The notes under the pieces were generated by a model that saw only the letters and a program-made list of their open reading frames with translations, was not told the DNA's origin and ran no database searches. A stretch of DNA of 64,000 nucleotides from Ligustrum vulgare (taxonomy: Eukaryota; Streptophyta; Magnoliopsida; Lamiales; Oleaceae), in NCBI GenBank assembly GCA_963555705.1, contig OY743168.1, forward strand, positions 92,730,925-92,794,924. The letters are read 5' to 3'. A program made the position numbers and the translations under genes. Of the stretch, positions 42,399 through 53,800 are shown piece by piece. Position 1 is the stretch's first letter. Each line of letters starts with the position of its first letter.

Positions 42399-43700
42399 TT
42401 AAGTTTCCATTGAATTTTGAGAAATATTATCAACGCTTAATGAATTCTCAAAAAATTCAACATCTCGTGATTTTATAATTACATTGGATATTAGATCAAG
42501 AAGCCTATATGCTTTACTATTTATAGAATATCCAACAAAGGCACTTTTGATCCATCTTGGTCCTAGTTTTGTCCTACTAGGATTGGTATTTTTATAATAA
42601 TCCAAATACCCCCATACTTTAAAATATCCAATGTTAGGTTTTCTATCTTTCCATAATTCATAAAGTGAAACTTTAAGTTTCTTAGAAGGTTATGTGGCAT
42701 GCGGTAAGTAAGGCCTCTCCTCATAAATTATTTTGCAATTTGGACCTTGTTAGCATAGCATTTACCATCTCAACTAAGGTCCTATTTTTTCTTTTCGCTA
42801 AGCCATTTTGTTCCGGTGTTCTAGGAGCACTACATTGATGTGTAATACCATGCTCTTCACAAAAAGTATCAAATTCTTTAGAAAAGTATTATCCACCTCT
42901 ATCACTTCTAAGAACTTTAATCCTTTTATCCTTTTAATTTTCTACTTCACTATTATATGCTTTAAATATATAAAATGCCTTATTTTTATGTTTCATCAAA
43001 TGAACATAACAAAATCTAGAATAATCATCAATGAAAGTGATAAAGTATTTATTACCACCTCTAGTTAACATACCATTAAATTCACAGATATCAGTATGAA
43101 CTAAGTGAAGAATGATGATCTTTATCTACTTTGAAAATGTTTTTTAATCATTTTTGACTTAGTGCAAATTTAACATTTTTCATTCTTTGTAAATTCACAA
43201 GATATCATGCCATTTCTAATCATTCTATGCAAAGTAGAATATCCAATGTGCCCCAAGTCTATCATGCCATAAATTTAAAGTACACACAAAGTAAGAAGAA
43301 TTTATTTTATTGATAGCATTTTCAATGGTACACAATTTGATAATTCCATTAGCAGAATAGCTTTTTTCAACAAAGAAACTATTGCGGGACAATACAAGTT
43401 TTCCTGACTCAAAAATACATTTTATACCCGATTTTCCCAACAAATCACCACTTACAAGGTTTCTATTTATATCCGGTACATGTAATACATTTGTGAGTGT
43501 TACAACTTTTTCGGATGTGAATTGAAGATCAACATTCCCTTTACCTATGACTTTTGAACAATGTTTATTCCCCAATTGTATTTGTTGACCATCACCAATG
43601 TCTTGATAGATCTTGTAGAGAGATTTGTCATAGCAAACATGACGGTGGCGCATGTATCATACCACCATCCCGAAATTTTTCTTTCGACGGAATTTACCTC
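42399..43700 (-). pseudogene. Copia protease-integrase remnant
   Basis: The protease motif reads W-Y-D-T-C-A near 43665 (Gly of DTGA replaced by Cys). 43225-43653 has GKSGIKCIFESGKLVL and LWHDRLGA (pre-integrase His motif). Near 42815 the integrase site reads QNGLAKRKNR, with the catalytic Glu changed to Lys. 42399-42605 has GYSINSKAYRLLD, the segment after the integrase core. Frameshifts separate these parts. Confidence 0.75.
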
Positions 43701-43782
43701 GCTTATAGTTGCAACGATTTCATCCTTGTCAATGAAATTAACCTTTCCTCCAGATTTGCTTTATTTTCTACTTCGGCAATCT

Positions 43783-44616
43783 TTAGCAAAAGTGGTCGAA
43801 TTTTCCAAAAACAAAGCATTCTTTCTTGGACTTCTTTTTGAATTTGGTGTTGTTGTCTTTAGTAAACTTTATCTTGTTTACTTTGGTCACTTTGTTTTTC
43901 TCCAAGACTTTGGCTTTAGAAGTGCCAACATGGAAATTTTCAATCCCATTTCTTGCCCTCGACTCTTCCTCAATTCGGAGATGTTTTTGAATTTGCCCCA
44001 TTGAAAAATCTTTGGAGTTATAAAGAATCTTCTTCCTATATCCTCTCCAAGTAGAAGACAATTTAGCAATAATCGCTCCTACTTGAAATGATTTCGGAAG
44101 TTCTATCTTCACCGCTTTAAGTTTATTGACAATCACTTGCAATTCAACTTGGGGTAATAAAGGAACATTTTCCAAAAAATTTAAATCAAAATACCTTGTA
44201 ATTAGGAATTTAGTAGTACCTTCCTCTCCGGCCTTGTATTTGTTTCCAAGCACATTCCATATCTCTTTTGCAGATTTTGTGTTGGTGTACAAGTCATAGA
44301 GACCATCCAATAGCGCATTCAACATGTGACCACGACATATAAGTTCATCTTCTTCTTGCTTCTTTCGATCAATCCTTGCTTGTTCCATATCTATGTCGGA
44401 AGGTTCGGGTAGGTCTTCTAAATTAGGATCAAGAATGTAGAAGATTTTCAGTGTCGTTAGTAGAAACTTGATTTTGTATTGCCACCTTATAAAGTTTATA
44501 CCATCAAAGCGATCTAACCGTACTAAGTCTTGATTCATCAACTTGATTGTAGCCATAGTTATATCTCCTTCGATTGCCATACCAAATTTAGCTTTTAAAT
44601 TGTTGAGAAAATTCAT
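43783..44616 (-). pseudogene. Copia gag, nearly full length
   Basis: Open from ATG 44616 for 278 codons: LVRLDRFDGINFIRWQYKIK (gag opening), LICRGHMLNALLDGLYDLY, SAKEIWNVLGNKY and a Lys-rich tail. The zinc knuckle starts (KKECFVFGKFDHFC) but the second Cys is Phe and the knuckle runs into a stop. Confidence 0.8.
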
Positions 44617-44625
44617 TTCTCGTAG

Positions 44626-45377
44626 TGTAATATCCACTTTGTTGGAGTAAACACAAACTTGGAATCAAGGAACGAAGAAGATAATAGAAAACGAATATAA
44701 CAAAGACTTGAATCACAAAGAATGTTATCCTAAAAGCTAAATTCGCGCCCTCTCGTAAAAAAAATGCTAAAGGGCCTTCAAGAAAATTGGTTTAGCGGAT
44801 TTCAAACCTCAAACCAAGTATCAAATAGCACAATTGAAAACTTGAAAAGTAGGAACAAGAAGAGCAATGAAGAGATTCTAAGTATAAAAGAACAAGAATT
44901 TTGGGTGATAATCTCAATGTAAAATATGATAACCTTTTGTTGTAAATCATGAATTATATCCCTATTTGTAGAATTTCATTACCCCTATTCGTTGTTCACA
45001 CAACTTTTCACAAAATGGTGCAAAATATTGATGAAAAGGTGCATGCAAAATTCTGAAAGATTCTGCCAACGATCGAATTTTTCAACCATGCGATTGCTTG
45101 ATTAAACCAAGCAAGCATCAATCGCCTGATGCTCACTGTTTAAGAGGAATCCAAATCGTCAAAACCAAGCGATCGCTAGACTGTGAACCAAGCGATCATA
45201 TTATTCACTGTACTTGGTTGGTCCGACCCGATCCATCCGGTCCGTCCGATTCATTCTAATCGGTCTAAATGGTCCGATTTTGCACTTTTTGGATCGATTC
45301 TCATCATTTTAATCCCTTTTTGCACTTTTTCATCTTTATACTTTGATATTTATATTTGAAAAACATTTTTTATAACA
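44626..45377 (-). repeat. 5' LTR of copia 39336-45377
   Basis: + strand TGTAATATCC to TTTTTTATAACA. Gag starts 10 bp inside its 3' edge on the - strand, so the leader and PBS are very short or deleted. Confidence 0.88.
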
Positions 45378-45382
45378 AAAAA

Positions 45383-45804
45383 TACTTTATAAATTTCAGT
45401 GCCACTTTTTGATACATTTTGTCACTTTTTATTAAAAAAAAATGGTGGTATTGTCACTTTTTTAATTTTCACACCTTCACTTTCTTCAAGTCGTTTTGTT
45501 TCCAGAAAAAAAGTGACACAATGTCACTTTTTCCAAGAAAAATGTCATTTTTTCGTGAAAAAGGTGACATTATTTCTACAATTGACATATAATTGAATTT
45601 CACTATTCTATCAAACACAAATTAGTAACTTTTGATTCAATATTTGTTTTCTCACTCTCTATCCATCATTTATTACCGAATAAACAAAAATGATACAGAA
45701 TACGTAAAATAATTCTAACTCAATAATACTTATCCGAAGTAAACTGAAAACAAAATGAAGAATCACACTTTTTGTTGGTATAGAGAAACATATATATTCA
45801 ACAA
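45383..45804. other. GTCACTTTT-rich and AT-rich DNA
   Basis: 45400-45580 has repeated GTCACTTTTT and AAAAAGTGAC words on both strands and can fold. No gene. Confidence 0.45.
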
Positions 45805-46238
45805 TTGAAGAAGCGAGGCTATGAGGATTTTGCTAATAATACTTCATTGGTTCAGATTGCTGGCAAAAGTAACAATATTATCATTAAAAAAACCATTCAT
45901 AGTGCAATCGTGTTTCATCCATTTGCCAGTCGGCACATCCGCGAAAGTAAACCAACGATTTCTTTAGCCCAATGCAATCAAGGGCATTGCTACCGGAAGA
46001 ATATATTGGTGTCAATACCGGTAGCATTCCAAAACCCCGAACCTATCACTCTATTGTGTCTAATGTTGTTCCTATATTTTCTTCCTCTTTTGCACAGGCG
46101 GGGTTTGGGGATAAGTTTGGTTGTTTTGCAATTAATTGTCACGGAGGAGAAGATCCACATTTTTCTTCCTATTTCAAGACAGGCTTGGAGATGACAAACG
46201 GAGACGACGAAGATGAATGGTTATCTACTGGAATCTAG
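45805..46238 (+). pseudogene. Unrecognised coding remnant with one frameshift
   Basis: One frame is open from 45805 (KKRGYEDFANNTSLVQ), and an adjacent frame opens from 45951 ([20 protein letters not shown]) to a stop at 46236-46238 after [13 protein letters not shown]. The second part is well balanced with Gly, Cys, His, Phe and an acidic end, and looks like real protein. The two are probably one ancient frame joined near 45950. I do not recognise the family. Other short protein-like pieces lie at 49160-49276 and 60952-61169. Confidence 0.4.
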
Positions 46239-46375
46239 AGTGAAAGTGAAAATTGAGAAAGTGTTTGTACAAAGAGACGTTTTCATATTTGGATTTTTGA
46301 TTTAGAACGTAATTATATGGTGTTTAAAAGTTTTAATTAATGAAAGGATATTATTCAAATTCTTTCATTTTGAGG

Positions 46376-46606
46376 TGGTGTTCGGTGTAACTTTCCCCGG
46401 TGTTAAATAGGGATTAATTTGAGGCTGCTGCATCAAGGGTTCGAATCCTGGAATATGAATTTGGACATTGGGTAAGTGCAAGTGTACACGCAATCTTCCA
46501 CCCTGTACCATTGGAGACATAACATGTGATTTACATCATTCATCAAGGCTCAGGGTAGGGTAAGTGGGGGCCGTCAACGTTGCGATTCAACCTTTTTTTT
46601 TAAAAA
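46376..46606 (+). mobile_element. Possible tRNA-derived SINE
   Basis: GGTTCGAATCC at 46438-46448 is a perfect pol III B-box; about 160 bp of unique sequence follows and ends in a T-tract at 46592-46601. The A-box region is not clear. A plant SINE with a 3' T-rich tail would look like this. Confidence 0.45.
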
Positions 46607-46752
46607 AGTTATAAACAACCCAGATTTTGTAATCGACCTATGATTTCATCAACGTTGATATCGATGTAATCATGGGATTGGAGATATTTTTGTTCACCGC
46701 AATATTATTCTGATATCATAGGCACATCATTAATCCGACGATGTTCATTCTC

Positions 46753-47115
46753 TCAGAGCCTCCTCATCAAACGATTGAATTCTGATCTCCCGTATGAACT
46801 GCGTCGTGATCGTTTAACAGGTATACTATTCTCATTTGATTGAATCTGCATTCTGCATGCTTTAGAAAAAAAATTTAGCGTGTCAACAATGAAATTCTGG
46901 ATACCACCAGATAGTGCACGAAACTCAATTACATGTGAGTTTCTTCTCAAGTTGCAGAGATACATGTACGCGTCGCGTTCCAACGTAGGTCTGTACAGAA
47001 TTGTGTGAATTAATAGTTGTAGTTTTTGTTTACCAAATGTTATTTTAAGGTGATAGATCATCATATTTAAACAAGACATTCTCAATTTCAAGTTTTTGTC
47101 ACATTGGGAAATCAA
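46753..47115 (-). CDS. Unrecognised 120-codon ORF
   Basis: MISQCDKNLKLRMSCLNMM to RSEFNRLMRRL. It is basic at the end (VKRSRRSSYGRSEF). Length exceeds most chance ORFs in this AT-rich sequence, but no domain, homologue or neighbour supports it. Confidence 0.25.
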   Translation of the reverse strand: MISQCDKNLKLRMSCLNMMIYHLKITFGKQKLQLLIHTILYRPTLERDAYMYLCNLRRNSHVIEFRALSGGIQNFIVDTLNFFSKACRMQIQSNENSIPVKRSRRSSYGRSEFNRLMRRL

Positions 47116-47716
47116 AAATCACTAAACGTCGGGATTAAGATTTTTTAATACTAGTATAAATTTGATGTCCTGCCATAGAATGGAAGTTTATGTAATTCCT
47201 AAAGTTTCACTTTCCTGTATTAATTTAAATTAAATCAGGAATTCAAGATTTGTTATGAGTTTAAATTCAATTATGGATTATTTAATTTTATACCCAGCTT
47301 GAATTGTTTATTTGATTAACCTTGTTCCATGATTCGTTTATAGACCATGTGTGATTATCTCCTCATCATTCAAAATGTCTTTTCTTTAAAAATTTGAATA
47401 ACCCAAAAAGAATTAGAGTACTGCTCGGGGATGGGAGTTAATTTGCCCGCCTCCTCATAGGGGATGGGCCCGTGAGGGGGCGGGCATTTGTTACCCTCCC
47501 CTCCACGGGGAGGGTAACAAATTTGAAATGAATTGATAGTAAAAAAATGTAATAGAGAAACTGAGACTACCACGCTCAATGAAACCAGTGTCGGTAATCA
47601 ATTCTCATATAGATTTTATCGGCTCCATATGAGTACCAACACAAATTGTACTAGTTTATAAATCAAGATTGTTGACCCATTGCTAATTAACACAAATCAT
47701 TGATTGATGTTTGTAA
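47116..47716. other. Spacer with a GC-rich inverted repeat
   Basis: 47445-47525 has GGGTAACAAATTTG-type and GGCCCGTGAGGGGGCGGGC words. TTGTTACCCTCCCC and GGGGAGGGTAACAA form a perfect 14-bp stem at about 47489-47521. No gene. Confidence 0.5.
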
Positions 47717-49155
47717 TGTTGACATATGGTTGACTCAATCCTAAGGTTTTGATTATAACAAACAAGTTTATCTTGTATACAACTCTGCACATCTCATGCA
47801 TAAGCATTCTCCAAAAGTATTACAAGTACAAATCGTACTCGCAGATGAAGAAAGATCTACATTCGAGAAATGATACATGAAGCATGATAGCATGAACTCC
47901 AATGATTATTTTTTCTAATGGCTATTTTGAGGTCGACCGCATCGCTGAAAAGGTTGACCGCCAGGGTCAGAATGCGCGAAATTTACTCTATAAATAGTCT
48001 TCTCTTTTGTATTCAATTTCACCAACATACATGAGCATTTAAAAGAGAAATTGTTTGAGAAAATCATTGAGTCTACATTGAATTAAATTATATTTCATTG
48101 ATTACAAAAGGAATATCTTGATCTATTGAATACTTCTTCATCTATTCCATCAAGATTCGAAGTTGGCAAAAAAACTTTTCAAACTTAATTAATATCATCT
48201 TTTATTTACAAAAATTCTTCTTTACCAAACACTTTCATTAAAGTGCAAATCTCTATTTTTACTTATAACTTGTCTTTTTTTTTTTTTTTTTTTTATTATT
48301 AAAAATCAGATTTTTATCAAAGTCAAAAATTAATCACAACTACATAGTTCATGGGTCCCACAACTTTTTAATCACACATCTTATCAACATTTATCAAAAT
48401 TCGCTAAAATTCTGATTTTAATCTCTATCAAACAGGGGGTTAACTTGTATTATTTGTTAAGAGAGATTATTTAGTTGCAAGATTGATTCAAAGATCCTAC
48501 ATATGTCATATTTATTATTTATCAAAGTCTTTTCAAAACACTTGAACAAAATTCATTGCCGTCTATAGAAGTGTTATCCAAAACTCTCTATATAATTGAT
48601 TCGATTATATCATTTGTTTAAGAGAGTTTCTTCAATTTTAAACTTATTATTTGTTATTTTACTATTTCTAGAGCCTTTTGAAAACTCTATTGTTGTTAAG
48701 GATAGACTCTCCTTGTCGTAAGTCACCTAAGGATAAGTGCTCATTATTCTAAATCACTTAAGGACTTGATACTCCTTGTTGTAAGTTATCAATACAGTGG
48801 ATTTGACCTTACTCGTGATAGAGAACTTGGTAACGAAGGATGTAGATCAAGTTGTTTTATTAAATCTCCTTAAAGTATCGTTTGCATTTTTTTCCTCCCT
48901 TTTATTTACTTATATCGCACTTATTATTGCTTGTCAATCCATATTGTGCAATATTGTTTTCAAGGTGTTACACTTACTTCATTTATTGAATTCACTATTT
49001 TATAGTACTCTATCTTGATCATTTAGTTAATTTACACTTTCTATAACATTTAGTGTTTATAATTAAATCTTTGGTTTTAAGTTCAATATTGTTCAGCGAA
49101 AAAGTTTTATAAAATCAATTCACCCCCATCCTGGTTAGTTAGTTTTGGACTATCA
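47717..49155 (+). repeat. Probable copia-type LTR remnant (1.4 kb)
   Basis: It starts TGTTGACATATGG with AGGTTTTGATTATAACAAAC shortly after. It ends CAATTCACCCCCATCCTGGT, then TTGGACTATCA, a form common at the 3' end of long copia LTRs. The flanks do not match, so it is a truncated or rearranged solo LTR. A T-tract plus the dispersed TTTATCAAAATT repeat (48274-48445) is nested inside. Confidence 0.45.
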
Positions 49156-49159
49156 TGCA

Positions 49160-49276
49160 GGAGTAGAAATTGTTTCCGTTTCTGCGTTTGTTCGCTTTGG
49201 TGGATCGTGGGATGAGTCTAACACCTACTATAATATGAAGTTTTTCACTGATGGATATAGGATGAGCTCTAAGTAA
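49160..49276 (+). pseudogene. Short unrecognised coding remnant
   Basis: An open frame of 38 residues, with VSAFVRFGGSWDESNTY then FFTDGYRMSS, ends at TAA. The F-V-R-F-G-G-W pattern is reminiscent of the N-terminal region of plant MULE transposases, but that is only a resemblance. Confidence 0.3.
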
Positions 49277-50554
49277 TGTGGTGTGGCAGCAGGATTTTGT
49301 GGGATGGTTAAAGTTTTTTATACTTTGACTGGTTTAACTTCATTATTTGTGCATGAAGTTGGCCAACCATTTCAAAATAGCTTTGTTATTTATTGATAAA
49401 TTCTTATTTTCAAAATAGGAGAATGTGTGTGGCAAAAAATGTAGAGCCTTTTTTCTCCATGGATCAAGTAGGAGAACAAGGGACGAATTAGAATATATGG
49501 TGAGTTGCAAATTAGTTTGGGCTTTATTTATCCCATTGCACATTTTTCATCAAATTGCGGAACCCATTGGATGTTAGAAAGGCAATATAATTACTTCCTG
49601 TAAATTCTTGCTTCATTTGTGTAGCAGCACATTATCTCAGTTCATTTGTTGCCATGTATTTTTTCTATAAAAACTAATTATCAGTAAGAGTGTATATATT
49701 TTGATATTGCAGAATATATAATGCTAATTCAGATGTAGATTTCGTATCGTTATTCAACTTTGAATTGTTTGTGTATGATATATATGATATGATTATTTGG
49801 TCCACTGAGTATAATTCATTATGTTCATCCCACTATTTCCACCCTTTCAAGTTAAGGAGCTAAGCGATGTATAACAATGAGCAGAGCAATTTTGATTAAA
49901 TGGTAGACCATTAAATTTATAAATTTTTAAAATAAGTATTTTAATAGTTGGTTTCCATTTTGTCAATTAAATCTCAAATTTTAGTATTTTTGTAAATTTT
50001 GGCCCTTTGCTTATTATGCTTGGTGTTGACACTTAGTTGTGAGTAAATTATTTAAATAATGTTTCCGCATTTTGTTCCTAATTTTAATATTTTTTTAAAA
50101 AAATATTTATGCATTTTCGCGTTTATTGAAAATATTTATTTATAGGATATTTCGATTTTAGTGGCGTTCCGAGTTAATAGAATTTGGGGCGTTACAGTAT
50201 GCCTATAATAATGGAAAATTAGATTACATTCTGTTGGTTATTAGAGTTTCCATCTGCATGTTATCATAAAGATGAATTTGTCTGAATACTGGAACTCCAT
50301 AGGACTTATTTTCGATCGATTATCCTGAAATTCCACCCTATTCAGTACTTAAGTTGGCAGCATCCATTTGAGAGTATCGTAAGATTTCTCAACTTGGAAA
50401 CTAGACATCTCATAAATGAAACAAAGTCAGCATGAATTTGAGGCATGAGTTTGTAATTTATCTGATAATTTACCTGTTATTCTGGACAATTTTGACAGGG
50501 TTTCACCTTTTATTTCATAAAACGAAGATAAAAATCCCTGATTTTTTGCAATTC
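49277..50554. other. Non-coding DNA
   Basis: No gene. A splice-acceptor-like tract TTTTGATATTGCAG is at about 49699-49712. The stretch before the copia insertion, ending TTTTTTGCAATTCAG, also resembles a splice acceptor. Confidence 0.35.
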
Positions 50555-50559
50555 AGTAT

Positions 50560-50865
50560 TGTAGAAAACACAATAACATATATATCCTTATATATGTTCT
50601 ACAAATAAACTAAGAGAAAGAAGAAAGAATAGAAGAAGAGAAAGAGAGAAGAGACAACTCTAAAACCACACCATTCATTATAATACTCAATCCTATATAT
50701 ACATACAAAACAAAAGCATATGCTTAGAATATTCTAAAGCATATAAAGCATATTCTAAGCATATTCTAAGCATATTCAAAAGCATATTCTACATATAAAG
50801 CATATTCTAAGCATATTCTAAGCATATTCAAAAGCATATTCTAGAATGTGCTAATTATTCTAACA
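50560..50865 (-). repeat. 3' LTR of the complete copia
   Basis: Matches 55399-55704. It contains a short tandem AGCATATTCTAAGCATATTC motif. Confidence 0.96.
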
Positions 50866-50878
50866 TCCCCCCGCAAAC
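50866..50878 (-). other. Polypurine tract of the complete copia
   Basis: The - strand reads TTTGCGGGGGGA directly before the 3' LTR, just past the stop codon of gag-pol. Confidence 0.85.
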
Positions 50879-53800
50879 TCACGATGCTATAGCATGAAGC
50901 AACAAGAGTTTGTCAAGTAAGAATCGGAAGCGAGAAGTCGGATGAGACTTGGTGAAGAAGTCTGCAAGCTGCAATGATGAAGAGACAAAAGGTAAGGCAA
51001 TAGTCCCATGCTGAAGATGATGACGAACAAGGTGACAATCAATTTCAATGTGCTTCGTGCGCTCATGGAACACTGAATTATGTGAGATCTGGATGGCACT
51101 CTTGTTATCACAATACATAGAGGTGGGAGATGAAATAGAAACACCCATATCTGCAAGTAGCCAACGTAACCACACAATCTCAGTAGTAGTGGAGGCCATA
51201 GCGCGATATTCTGCTTCAGTTGATGAGCGAGAAACTACTGTCTGCTTCTTACTTTTCCATGAGATAAGAGAGTCACCCAAAAATACACAGTAGCCAGTAG
51301 TGGACTTACGATCAGTTGGGTTCCCAGCCCAATCTGCATCAGAGTAAGCTCGAAGCTCTAAGGAGGAGGTCGATGGGAATAAAATACTCTGAAAGCAAGA
51401 GCCACGAAGATAGCGCAAGATTCTAACAACCGCTGCCCAGTGAACCATGGTAGGTGCTGAAACAAACTGACTGACAACATGCACAGCATAAGCAATGTCT
51501 GGCCTAGTAATGGTAAGATAAACAAGGGAACCAACAATAGTACGATACAAAGTAGGATCAGACAGTGGTTCACCATCAGAAGATGAGTAACGAACATTAG
51601 CCTCAATAGGAGTATCAGCTGTTTTAGTATCAGTAAGACGAGCACGCTCAACGACATCTGCAGCATATTTAGACTGAGAGAGCATATAACCTCGAGGAGA
51701 AGAAGCAACCTCAATCCCCAGAAAGTAAGTTAAGGGACCCAAATCCTTCATTTCAAAAAGACGAGCCAATTCTGATTTTAAATTGGTTATCCCTACAACA
51801 TCATCACCAGTAATGATCATGTCATCAACGTACAACAGAAGGAGAATACGACCAGTGGAAGTACATCTACAGAACAAAGCGGAATCATGATGGCTAGATG
51901 TAAAACCAAGAGAGAGCACAACTGTAGAAAACTTCTCAAACCAGGCACGAGGTGCTTGTTTGAGACCATATAGAGCTTTCTTAAGTTTGCAAACAAATCC
52001 AGGAGAATGAGGAACACCAGGTGGAGGAACCATATAAACATCTTCTTGAAGATTTCCATTCAAGAAGGCATTTTTAACATCCATTTGAGAGAGACTCCAC
52101 TGACGAATAGAAGCAACCGCAATAAGTGTACGTACAGTAGTCATTTTTGCAACAGGGGCAAATGTCTCCTCATAATCCAAGCCATACTGTTGAGAAAATC
52201 CCTTAGCAACCAATCGAGCCTTGTAACGCTCAACTGAACCATCAGATTTGGTCTTGATCTTATAGACCCAACGAGATCCAATAGCATGTTTTCCTGGTGG
52301 TAAAGAAACTAATTCCCAAGTGTCTGTCTTATGTAGAGCATTAAGTTCATCAGTCATAGCCTGTTGCCAAAGAGGATCTAAAGCTGCTTCTTTGTAAGAG
52401 GAAGGTTCAGAAAGCTTATGAATGGAAGACAAAAAACAACAAAAGGACTCAGAATAACAAGAATAATCAAACTCGGGTAAGTGAGCAGACTTACGTATAC
52501 GTTGAGGATATCGAGGAGGAGGAGACTGCGAATCCTCAGCCTCAGACGGTGCTTGGGGATCCATAGGAGAAGGGAGGACATTCTGAGATGGCGCATGTGT
52601 ACCTGTAGCAGATGACGAAGATGGAGAACAAATAGTAGGGACATATGTAGATGGTCTATCAATATCATCAGTGAAAGGATCAATACAAATGAGATCTGAC
52701 GTGGTCATGTGAGAGGTATTATCTGTAATAGAAAAGAAGGGAATGTGTTCAAGAAACACAACATTACGAGAGACATATAACTTGTGACTGACAGGATCAA
52801 AACATCGATAACCTTTTTGTCCCTCACCATATCCTAAGAAGACACAAATAGCTGAGCGTGGAGTTAATTTACTACGTTCTGCCGTAGGACGAAGAACAAA
52901 ACAAGTGCACCCAAAGACTTTTAAGAGAGAGTAATCAGGAGAATAACTAAACAAGGTTTGAAATGGTGACAAACCAGATAAATGAGAAGATGGTATCCTA
53001 TTTATCAAATAGACAGCAGTGAGAACTGCCTCCCCCCAAAATTCACTAGGTACTTTGGCAGATAGGAGAAGGGAACGAGCAGTTTCAACAATGTGTCTAT
53101 GCTTACGTTCAGCAACACCATTCTGTTGAGGAGTATCAGTACAAGAAGTTTGATGAATTGTACCATCAAGAGCAAGCAACTCACGAAAATCATTAGAAAC
53201 ATATTCCCCACCCAAATCACATCGAAAACATTTAATGACAGCAGAATGTTGAGTTTTAATAAGTGCTCGAAACGAACGATAAATAGAAATAAAATCAGAA
53301 CGTCGCTTCATAAGATATACCCAACAGTAACGACTATAATCATCAATAAAGGAAACATAATATCGGGATCCTCCTTTAGTAGAAACAGGAGCAGGGCCCC
53401 ATACATCTGAGTGTACAAGATCAAATGATGCAATAGAAGAAGAAATACTACGAGGAAAAGGTAAAGCTGAAAATTTAGCAAGTTTGCATCCACTACAATC
53501 AGAAATATCATGAGGTTTTAAGTCTCCCAAACAACCTTTAGAAGCTAAAAATCTCAAACGACTAGCAGACACATGTCCTAGGCGAGAATGCCATAAATAG
53601 AAATTAGAAGAAGAAGAATTCAAATGGAAAGACGATAAATCAGTACTAGAGGCTGCAACATGCGCTGGTCTCAGATTATCTAGAACATAAAGTCCTCCTC
53701 TTTGCCTATGGCCGATCCCAATCAGCTTCTGAGACTGCGGATCCTGTACATAACAAGTAGTAGAAGTAAAGTGAACAGAATTACCAGAATCACATAATTG

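Larger units (their letters stand above)
39336..45377 (-). mobile_element. Degenerate Ty1/copia retrotransposon
   Basis: LTRs of about 730 bp (left) and 752 bp (right) flank an interior with gag, protease/integrase, RT and RNase H pieces in copia order on the - strand. The right LTR keeps TG/CA ends; the left has mutated ends. The - strand sequence CAAGTGGGGAA next to the left LTR is the polypurine tract. Flanks GAAAA and AAAAA are a possible duplication in A-rich DNA. The element is old, with many stops and frameshifts. Confidence 0.88.

Noticed and set aside
42808..44004. Several + strand ORFs of 86-147 codons
   Set aside because: They are antisense shadows of copia gag and integrase on the - strand.
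46438..46448. tRNA gene
   Set aside because: Only a B-box is present; no cloverleaf or acceptor stem can be formed. SINE is the better reading.
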